The translations under genes and the position numbers were made by a program. Source: CANRPC01 sp964456095 (lineage in GTDB: Bacteria > Bacillota_I > Bacilli_A > RFN20 > CAG-449). From it: a DNA stretch of 18,536 nt. Shown piece after piece: positions 1 through 6,130 of the stretch; the stretch's first letter is position 1; each line of letters begins with the position of its first letter. Below the pieces are notes generated by a model, which was not told the origin of the DNA, did no database searches, and saw only the letters and a list, made by a program, of their open reading frames with translations. The stretch spans positions 1 through 18,536 of the forward strand of contig CAYVZF010000025.1 in NCBI GenBank assembly GCA_964456095.1, given 5' to 3'.

Positions 1-58
1 TTTTTTAATAATAAAATAAATCAAATTGTTAATAATAATTTCATAGGAGCAAATTATT

Positions 59-496
59 ATGATAGAACAAGATACTATTAGATTATTAAAAGAATGCGAT
101 AAAGGTATAGAAATGGGTGTTTCATCTATTGATGAAGTTATCTCATATATAAAAGAAAAAGAATTAAAAAGTATTTTAAATCAAAGTAAAAAAGAACACT
201 TAAGAATAAAAAAAGAACTTAATAAGTTATTAGATGAATATAAAGATGAAGGAAAAGATTTTAATAACATAATTAAATGGATGTCAAATCTAAAAACAAA
301 GATGAAATTAATGATTAATAAAGAAGATTCTCATGTTGCAGAATTAATGATAGATGGCTCTAATATGGGTATTAAATCATTAACAAAATATTTAAATAGA
401 TATGTAGCCGCGGATGAAAGATCAAAAGATATAGCAAAACAAATAATTAATGAAGAAAAAGAATTAATTTATAAATTAGAAAAATATATAAAATAA
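59..496 (+). CDS. Conserved helical protein, ferritin-like/DUF2383-type
   Basis: This 145-residue cytoplasmic protein has no signal peptide or membrane segment. It is predicted to be almost entirely helical, rich in Lys and Glu with heptad-like spacing. Its plan (an N-terminal MIEQDTIRLLKECDKG, a central methionine-rich MKLMI helix, then a DGxNMGxKSL motif near residues 117-126) matches my recollection of a conserved protein of gut Firmicutes thought to form a four-helix, ferritin-like bundle. I cannot confirm the family by search, and I see no complete di-iron ExxH pattern, so no activity is assigned. A ribosome binding site AGGAG (45-49) lies 9 bases before the ATG. An 11-bp hairpin follows the stop codon. 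Family placement is by recall and is moderately uncertain; that the gene is real is well supported. Confidence 0.8.
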   Translation: MIEQDTIRLLKECDKGIEMGVSSIDEVISYIKEKELKSILNQSKKEHLRIKKELNKLLDEYKDEGKDFNNIIKWMSNLKTKMKLMINKEDSHVAELMIDGSNMGIKSLTKYLNRYVAADERSKDIAKQIINEEKELIYKLEKYIK

Positions 497-528
497 AGTG
501 TGTATTTTCTTTTATTTTACACACTTTA
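494..528 (+). terminator. Hairpin between convergent genes, probable terminator
   Basis: A perfect 11-bp inverted repeat (494-504 with 518-528, arm TAAAGTGTGTA) with a 13-base T-rich loop begins at the stop codon of the upstream gene. The following sequence is T-rich but broken by A and G. It lies between convergent genes and could end transcription from either side. Confidence 0.6.
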
Positions 529-538
529 TTTAATGTTT

Positions 539-733
539 TTATTGTTTTAAATACTTATTTTTATTTTTAAGATACTTTTTCCATTTTTTAATATCTAAAT
601 GATATTCTTTTAAATATGGCTCTTCTTGAGGGCCATTTATCACTTCATCATATATTACATCTTTTTTAGATATTTCATTTAAAACATCCTTTTCTTTATT
701 TAAAAGATTGTTAATGAAATCATATTTTTTCAT
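539..733 (-). CDS. Small hypothetical protein, 64 aa
   Basis: I do not recognise this protein. It has 64 residues, is rich in Lys and Asn, and has no signal peptide or membrane segment. A short acidic middle (NGPQEEPYLKEY) separates a charged N-terminal helix from a very basic C-terminus (KKWKKYLKNKNKYLK). It is kept as a real gene because a strong ribosome binding site GAGGTGAG (complement of 736-743) sits close before its ATG and nothing else occupies the region. It converges on the helical-protein gene and they share the hairpin at 494-528. Confidence 0.6.
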   Translation of the reverse strand: MKKYDFINNLLNKEKDVLNEISKKDVIYDEVINGPQEEPYLKEYHLDIKKWKKYLKNKNKYLKQ

Positions 734-796
734 AACTCACCTCATAATATATTTTTTGTACATTATGTGTGTATTATTCAATTATTTTTTAAATAA

Positions 797-817
797 AAAA
801 GCTCATCAAGAGCTTTT
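797..817 (-). terminator. Rho-independent terminator of the gap-containing secreted-protein gene
   Basis: Read on the minus strand, an 8-bp stem (AAAAGCTC with GAGCTTTT) and a 5-base loop run into a T-rich tail. The stem overlaps the stop codon at 816-818. Confidence 0.75.
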
Positions 818-1301
818 AATCATTAGGTCCTTTAATAACTGTATCGCCAGTTGATTTTGGTGAATATGTATAAATATTAATAGATGTTGTTATTTCTTCA
901 TCTTTACCACCTTGTTTTATTATAACTGTATATTCTTGTTCACCTTCGGAAAGCTTTTCTATTAGAGTTGCTTTTATTTCTAAATAATTATCTTTTATTA
1001 TTGTATAACTAGTTACATCTTCATCATTATGATATATAGAATCAATATATCCTCCATATAATTCAAATGTATATGATGGATTTTTATATATAAGATAATC
1101 TACACGATTACTACTTGTTAAAGTAGGTGTTCTAGAATCCCATATCATTAANNNNNNNNNNNNNNNNNNNNNNNNNNNNNNNNNNNNNNNNNNNNNNNNN
1201 NNNNNNNNNNNNNNNNNNNNNNNNNNNNNNNNNNNNNNNNNNNNNNNNNNNGATATTAAAATAAAAGGCGCAAGTAATAATGCGAATAACTTTTTTTTCA
1301 T
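816..1301 (-). CDS. Secreted protein of unknown function, interrupted by assembly gap
   Basis: The start is supported by AGGAGA (complement of 1309-1314) 7 bases before the ATG. An overlapping ATG at 1305 opens another frame and is not used. The visible N-terminus MKKKLFALLLAPFILI is the basic and hydrophobic part of a signal peptide; whether a lipobox cysteine follows is hidden by the gap. The visible C-terminal part, about 110 residues, alternates hydrophobic and polar residues and ends in a tail KSTGDTVIKGPND. It looks like a small beta-sandwich, Ig-like extracellular domain with no catalytic motif. The 100 Ns are a placeholder, so true length, frame continuity and even whether both ends belong to one gene are unknown. 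It lies directly downstream of the secreted starch-binding gene and the 45-codon peptide gene on the same strand. Confidence 0.55.
   Translation of the reverse strand: MKKKLFALLLAPFILIXXXXXXXXXXXXXXXXXXXXXXXXXXXXXXXXXXLMIWDSRTPTLTSSNRVDYLIYKNPSYTFELYGGYIDSIYHNDEDVTSYTIIKDNYLEIKATLIEKLSEGEQEYTVIIKQGGKDEEITTSINIYTYSPKSTGDTVIKGPND
1152..1251. other. Assembly gap (100 N)
   Basis: Exactly 100 Ns, the conventional filler for a scaffold join of unknown length. Nothing about the missing sequence or its size can be read here. Confidence 0.98.
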
Positions 1302-1323
1302 ACATAAGTCTCCTAAACAAAAA

Positions 1324-1348
1324 AAGAGGATGAATTTCTCATCCTCTT
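1324..1348 (-). terminator. Rho-independent terminator after the 45-codon gene
   Basis: On the minus strand a perfect 10-bp stem (AAGAGGATGA with TCATCCTCTT) and a 5-base loop are followed at once by a run of seven Ts. It ends the operon of the secreted starch-binding protein and the small peptide gene. It lies only about ten bases before the ribosome binding site of the next gene. Confidence 0.85.
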
Positions 1349-1369
1349 AATTATATAGCACTTAGTCTA

Positions 1370-1507
1370 TTATTTCCATTGGAATTCATTACTTTCAGTT
1401 AAATCATTAAATTTAACTGTTGCTAAAGGAGAATTTTGAATAGTGTCACAAACACTTTCAAGATCTATGAATTCGACTTCTATTGCAGGTCTTTTATATT
1501 CTTTCAT
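1370..1507 (-). CDS. Small peptide gene, 45 aa, coupled to the starch-binding gene
   Basis: A short open frame encodes a 45-residue acidic peptide beginning MKEYKRPAIEVEFIDLE and ending NEFQWK, with one cysteine near residue 21. A near-perfect AAGGAGG (complement of 1516-1522) lies 8 bases before this ATG; an in-frame ATG six bases upstream (1513) would be too close to it. The ribosome binding site overlaps the stop codon of the upstream starch-binding gene, indicating translational coupling, and a strong terminator follows. The N-terminal plan (K-Y-K-x-P-x-I-E-V-E) resembles tiny orphan peptides I recall from gut bacteria, some of which look like precursor or leader peptides. No modifying enzyme is nearby, so function is unassigned. 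Confidence 0.7.
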   Translation of the reverse strand: MKEYKRPAIEVEFIDLESVCDTIQNSPLATVKFNDLTESNEFQWK

Positions 1508-1520
1508 TTTCATTTCCTCC

Positions 1521-2921
1521 TTATGCTAATGTAATAACACCATTACTATTTGTAATAGTATATGTTACTTCTGGACAATAAACTGTATCACCATTTAAAT
1601 GTTGATATGCAGGTGTTACAACAACTTTGTTATATCCTTCTGGAATATTATCAATTCTTACACCAAAGTAGAAAGCAAATCCATTATCTGCAGCGATTTG
1701 TTCTTGACTTTCACCATTTGTAATTATTGTTATTGAATCTAGAGTTGATGCACATACATAGTAACCTGTTTTTGTTTCAACAGAATCACCACTAAATACA
1801 AATTTGAAACCAACATTATTATTTCTGATTTCTGAAGCTTTATCTGCTGGGAATCCAGTTACAAATCTAATTCCTGAATTTTCAATAGGTGTAGCATACA
1901 TTGTTAATGCTGGTGCACTAGGTACTCCAACTAAAGTAGCAGAATATTTTCCTGCGTCATCACCTTCAGTGATCTTATCACCAAGAACATATGTATATCC
2001 TTCAGCGGCACCTTCTAATGATAATGTATTTGTTTGAGCCCAACCTTCATCACTTTTATTTTTTCCATTTCCAAATATAATATTTTTCCATCCTTTTGAT
2101 ACATCGATTGTAACTGCCCATTTATCATCATCGTTTTTTGAGATTTCTACACCTGGCCATGAATTGTTTCTATCGCCATCGAAGAAATATGTATAAACAG
2201 TTGAACCAAATGTTCCATTATCTTCAAAATAAATAGTATAGTCAGATGCTTCTACATATTTACCATATAAAGATAAATTATCTGTGATTGTTGTTCCTGA
2301 TACGAATTCGTTATTTAAATCAGCATCAGTGTACCAGCCTTCAAATCTGTATCCATCAACTTCTACAAAATATGGAGCATAAGAAGTGTTTTCTGCTATC
2401 TCAGCATCAGTACTAATTTCATTATCACCATTATAATACGTTACAGTATAATAATTATCGGTATCTAGTTCAATACCGAAACCATATGACTTACAACCAT
2501 ATGTACTAGTACCATCTTTAACCCAAAGACGATATTTTCCTGTTGTTTTTACTTTAAAGTTTGCATACGAACAACTACCATCATTATGATAGTGGCTGCC
2601 ATCAGCAGTTAAATATGTACCGATTCCACTTCCAGTATTGTTACAATATCCAAAACTGTTAGTCCAACTATGATTTAAACGTAATTTGAATAATTCATCT
2701 TTGTTTAAATCCATCTTGATTTCGTAACGACTTTTACCTGAATTATAAGTTAAATCAAAATCAGTATCCCAACTTGTTCCATTTACTGTACCAATTACAG
2801 ACCATTGCTCTGTGCCGGCGGCTTCTACTTCTTTTGTTTCGTTGTTACCAACGGTTGTTATTCCAATTGCGCTAGTTAGAAGTAAGAAACCAGTCACAAG
2901 GAATTTGGTTATTTTTCTCAT
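1521..2921 (-). CDS. Secreted multidomain starch-binding-type protein
   Basis: This 466-residue exported protein has a signal peptide (MRKITKFLVTGFLLLTSA) probably cut after VEA at residue 34. It has no lipobox, LPXTG motif or C-terminal membrane anchor. Visible order: a beta-sandwich module (about 38-152) with aromatic-rich segments; an InlB B-repeat-like module (about 158-222) with the GYRFEGWYTD signature; a CBM26/CBM25-like starch-binding module (about 225-320) with NNSWPG (W255) and the NIIFGNG strand; and a C-terminal domain (about 335-466) starting LTMYATPIENSGIRFV whose family I do not know. No glycosidase catalytic motif is present, so a role in holding polysaccharide or adhesion is inferred. 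AGGAGGA (complement of 2932-2938) lies 10 bases before the ATG. It is divergent from the pullulanase-amylase operon, which encodes a similar binding module. Confidence 0.85.
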   Translation of the reverse strand: MRKITKFLVTGFLLLTSAIGITTVGNNETKEVEAAGTEQWSVIGTVNGTSWDTDFDLTYNSGKSRYEIKMDLNKDELFKLRLNHSWTNSFGYCNNTGSGIGTYLTADGSHYHNDGSCSYANFKVKTTGKYRLWVKDGTSTYGCKSYGFGIELDTDNYYTVTYYNGDNEISTDAEIAENTSYAPYFVEVDGYRFEGWYTDADLNNEFVSGTTITDNLSLYGKYVEASDYTIYFEDNGTFGSTVYTYFFDGDRNNSWPGVEISKNDDDKWAVTIDVSKGWKNIIFGNGKNKSDEGWAQTNTLSLEGAAEGYTYVLGDKITEGDDAGKYSATLVGVPSAPALTMYATPIENSGIRFVTGFPADKASEIRNNNVGFKFVFSGDSVETKTGYYVCASTLDSITIITNGESQEQIAADNGFAFYFGVRIDNIPEGYNKVVVTPAYQHLNGDTVYCPEVTYTITNSNGVITLA

Positions 2922-2948
2922 TTAGAAAAAATCCTCCTATAGGCGTAA

Positions 2949-2976
2949 TTTATAATATATAAAATATATTTGTCAA
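2949..2976 (-). promoter_or_regulatory. Sigma-A-type promoter of the secreted starch-binding gene
   Basis: On the minus strand a consensus -35 TTGACA (2971-2976) and a -10 TATAAA (2949-2954) are 16 bases apart, immediately upstream of the ribosome binding site. The 5' leader would be short. Confidence 0.75.
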
Positions 2977-3058
2977 CAAAATATCATAAATTTATTTAAA
3001 AAAAATTAAAAAATGCTTGATTTTTTTATTAATAAGATGTATACAACCGAAATAAAAA

Positions 3059-3072
3059 AGAAAACGCTTTCA
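3059..3072. promoter_or_regulatory. CcpA catabolite-repression site (cre)
   Basis: Read on the minus strand, TGAAAGCGTTTTCT matches the Bacillus cre consensus TGWAARCGYTWNCW at every position. It overlaps the expected -35 region of the rightward pullulanase promoter (-10 at 3091-3096), where a bound CcpA-HPr(Ser-P) complex would block polymerase. A LacI-family maltose regulator with a similar operator is an alternative. It is about 80 bases upstream of the leftward promoter and could affect both arms. Confidence 0.75.
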
Positions 3073-3096
3073 TTTTAATCTAGTTAATTGTATAAT
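3068..3096 (+). promoter_or_regulatory. Probable promoter of the pullulanase operon
   Basis: A perfect -10 TATAAT lies at 3091-3096. The -35 position 17 bases upstream reads TTTCAT, a poor match that overlaps the cre site. A weak -35 could mean a need for activation or simply a weak promoter. Confidence 0.5.
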
Positions 3097-3166
3097 TTCG
3101 TAGGTAAAATTTTTTTTGTAAATGTATTTACAAGATTATTTTATATTAATGAAAGGACGTTTTTTT

Positions 3167-6130
3167 ATGAAAAGAAAAAAAATACTAATCTCTACTAGTT
3201 TACTTTTTCTCCTTTTATCTGGATGTAATGGTGGTTCATCTAATAATGAACAAAGCGGTAATTTGTCGATTAATACCTCTCAATCAACTACATCTGGAAC
3301 AGGTGACAATACTAGTACAGATTCTTCTGGCGGTTCTACTTCGAGTGAAGTTCATGCTGCAGATAAAGTATATTTCCATTTTAAAAAAGATGAAGTTGAT
3401 TTCACAACTCACGCTTTATGGGTTTGGGGAACAAATAGAAATGGTAAAATATATGAAGTCAATGGAGAAGATGATTTTGGTTCATATTTAGAAATGAATC
3501 CAAAAGAAGCAATTGGTGAAGATTATGTTAAAGATGGTATATATCTTCTTGTTAGAACAAAGAATTCATGGTCTTATCAAACTACTGATACTCACATTAA
3601 GTATAAGGATTATATTCCTACTCTTAATGAACAAGGACAATATGAGTTACATGTTTATTTCTTGCTATCAAATAATAAACAAGAATTAATGGTTTTTAAA
3701 AATTTGGAAGAAACTTTAAGACCTAAGGTAATGTATGCATATCTAGATACTTCTTTAAAGAAAATAGTTATTAATGCTGACGGACCTATTGAAACTGTTT
3801 CATTATATAAATTAGATAATGATTTCTTCTATAAAGAAGTTAATGATTATTTCCCTTCTTTCAAACAACATTTAGTTCATTCTCAAATTGAAACTGGTGG
3901 CTCTAATGATGCTGAGATTATTCTTGAAGAAGATTATGAATTGAATTGCTGTTATAGAATCGGTTGTACTTTTGTAGAGGATAATTCATATACTTCATAT
4001 TATGATGCAGTTTTAGATAAAGTATTTGAAACTACTGCTTTTGATAAATTTGTTTATGAAGGTGATGATTTAGGCGCTACATTAAATAGAGATGGCGAAG
4101 GTAATATTATTTCTACTACTTTTAAAGTTTGGGCACCTACATCATATTATGTTGGAGTCAACATTTATAACTATGGATTTGATTCAACTCAACTTGATAA
4201 TGCATCTCAATTAGATAAATTATTATATGATAATATTTCTTTAAAGAAAAAGATGACAATAGATGATACTGGTGTATATTCAGTTACTCTTGATGGAGAT
4301 TATTCTGGTAAATATTATACATATACAATTGTTAATTCTATTGGTACAAGTGAAACTGTAGATCCTTATTCATATTCTAGTGGAATTAATAGTAAGAGAT
4401 CTATGATTGTTGATTTTGAAAATGAAAAAGCTAAAGATGAAGATTTTGATGCACTTCCATTATGTTGGGATGGTGTTGATGGATACGATATAGAATCTAG
4501 TCTTGATTTATCTATTTATGAAACTCATATTCGTGATTTAACTATGGATGATACATGGTCTTCTAATCCTGAAGATGATGAATTAAGAGGTACATTCAAA
4601 GGATTTATTAAACGTGGAACTACATATACAAGTAATGATAACGTTACAGTAAAAACTGGATTTGATCATCTTGAAGAATTAGGTGTTAACGCTATTCAAT
4701 TGATTCCTGTATTTGATCAAGATAATATTGAGCAACATCAACATACAACATTTAACTGGGGATATAATCCTCAACTATATAATGTTGTTGAAGGTTCTTA
4801 TTCTTCTGATCCTTTTGATGGTTATTGTAGAATTAAAGAATTTAAACAATTAGTCGCAGCATTTGCAAATAATGCAAATCATACAAGAATTATTATGGAC
4901 GTTGTTTATAATCACGTATCATCACCTTCTACTAATGCATTAAGTTATACATGCCCTAAATACTACTTTAGATTAAATGATGATGGTTCTTATAGAGAAG
5001 GTTCTGGATGTGGTAATGAAATTAGATCAGAAGCTCCTATGATGAGAAAATTCATTATTAACTCATTAAAATTCTGGGCTACAGAATATAAAATCAAAGG
5101 ATTCCGTTTTGACTTAATGGGATTAATTGATTGTGAAACATTAAAACTTGCTAAAGAAGAATTATATAAAATTGATCCTGATATCGTCCTTTATGGTGAA
5201 GGATGGACTGGTGATGGTTCTTATAATACTGAAAATGCTGTAACAGGTTCAGCTTATAGTAAATTATATGAATCAGATAATTCAAAAGGCATGGTCGGAG
5301 CATTTAATGACTGTGGTAGAGATGCTATTAGAGGTGGAAATGGTTCTTGGGGTGAAACATATACAAAACCAACACATGGTTTTATCGCTCAAGGCGTTGA
5401 ACACTTTGATAGTTCTAAAGCTTCTAAAATCGCAGATATGATGAAAGGTATTAATTCTAATGCTGGTGCAAATCCAGAACAAACAATTAACTACGCTTCA
5501 TGTCACGATAACTTTACATTATTTGATCAATTGAATTGGACTTTATCAGAAGATGGTGGAGTTACTGAACCAAATATTGAAGTTGTTGCACGTGCTTCTG
5601 TCGCGGTTAATGCAATGGTATTCTTATCAAATGGTGTTGCATTTATGAATGGTGGAGAGGAATTATTTAGAAGTAAAATATTAACTGATGATGATCCTGA
5701 TTCACCAGATAATGAAACAACAATGTATGGAAAACGTATTTCACATAACTCTTATACATATAGTGATGAATGTAATTCATACAAATATGATCGTAAAGCT
5801 CAATTATTAGAATATTTTGAAATGTATAAACAAGTAATTGCGTTAAGAAAAGAATTAGTTAATGCATATTATCCTAAAAATATGAATGAAAGTGATCAAT
5901 TAATTAATACTTGGGATGTTGATGATTATGATACCGCAATAGCGACATATCGTCTCGGTAAAGATGGTTCTAATTATTATATTTTCTTTAATGGTCGTTC
6001 TGATTCGGCATTAATTGAAAGTACAGAACATGTTGAAGTATTATTTAATAACGCGACTAAGATTAATTATAACAACGGATATAACATGTCAAGTAAATAT
6101 CAAGTCGTTGTTATGAAAGGGGACAAATAA
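3167..6130 (+). CDS. pulA: Lipoprotein pullulanase type I (GH13_14), debranching enzyme
   Basis: Hydrolyses alpha-1,6 branch points of pullulan, amylopectin or glycogen at the cell surface. The start is ATG 3167, not the longer frame from 3122: AAAGGA (3152-3157) is correctly spaced and the product opens with a lipoprotein signal, LLLSGC, with the lipidated Cys at residue 20. A Ser/Thr/Gly-rich linker follows, then a CBM41-like starch-binding domain (about 64-180, HALWVWG), an intermediate domain, a CBM48-like domain around FKVWAP (319-324) and the GH13 barrel. Barrel motifs: the pullulanase hallmark FNWGYNP (529-535), DVVYNH (578-583), GFRFDLMG with nucleophile Asp649, YGEGW with acid/base Glu678, and CHDN with Asp781. 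The 987-residue length is normal for multidomain pullulanases. It overlaps the next gene by one base. Catalytic residues all look intact. Confidence 0.93.
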   Translation: MKRKKILISTSLLFLLLSGCNGGSSNNEQSGNLSINTSQSTTSGTGDNTSTDSSGGSTSSEVHAADKVYFHFKKDEVDFTTHALWVWGTNRNGKIYEVNGEDDFGSYLEMNPKEAIGEDYVKDGIYLLVRTKNSWSYQTTDTHIKYKDYIPTLNEQGQYELHVYFLLSNNKQELMVFKNLEETLRPKVMYAYLDTSLKKIVINADGPIETVSLYKLDNDFFYKEVNDYFPSFKQHLVHSQIETGGSNDAEIILEEDYELNCCYRIGCTFVEDNSYTSYYDAVLDKVFETTAFDKFVYEGDDLGATLNRDGEGNIISTTFKVWAPTSYYVGVNIYNYGFDSTQLDNASQLDKLLYDNISLKKKMTIDDTGVYSVTLDGDYSGKYYTYTIVNSIGTSETVDPYSYSSGINSKRSMIVDFENEKAKDEDFDALPLCWDGVDGYDIESSLDLSIYETHIRDLTMDDTWSSNPEDDELRGTFKGFIKRGTTYTSNDNVTVKTGFDHLEELGVNAIQLIPVFDQDNIEQHQHTTFNWGYNPQLYNVVEGSYSSDPFDGYCRIKEFKQLVAAFANNANHTRIIMDVVYNHVSSPSTNALSYTCPKYYFRLNDDGSYREGSGCGNEIRSEAPMMRKFIINSLKFWATEYKIKGFRFDLMGLIDCETLKLAKEELYKIDPDIVLYGEGWTGDGSYNTENAVTGSAYSKLYESDNSKGMVGAFNDCGRDAIRGGNGSWGETYTKPTHGFIAQGVEHFDSSKASKIADMMKGINSNAGANPEQTINYASCHDNFTLFDQLNWTLSEDGGVTEPNIEVVARASVAVNAMVFLSNGVAFMNGGEELFRSKILTDDDPDSPDNETTMYGKRISHNSYTYSDECNSYKYDRKAQLLEYFEMYKQVIALRKELVNAYYPKNMNESDQLINTWDVDDYDTAIATYRLGKDGSNYYIFFNGRSDSALIESTEHVEVLFNNATKINYNNGYNMSSKYQVVVMKGDK

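Noticed and set aside
3122..3166. Fifteen-residue N-terminal extension of the pullulanase
   Set aside because: It would bury the lipoprotein signal inside the protein and lacks its own ribosome binding site. AAAGGA at 3152-3157 points to ATG 3167.
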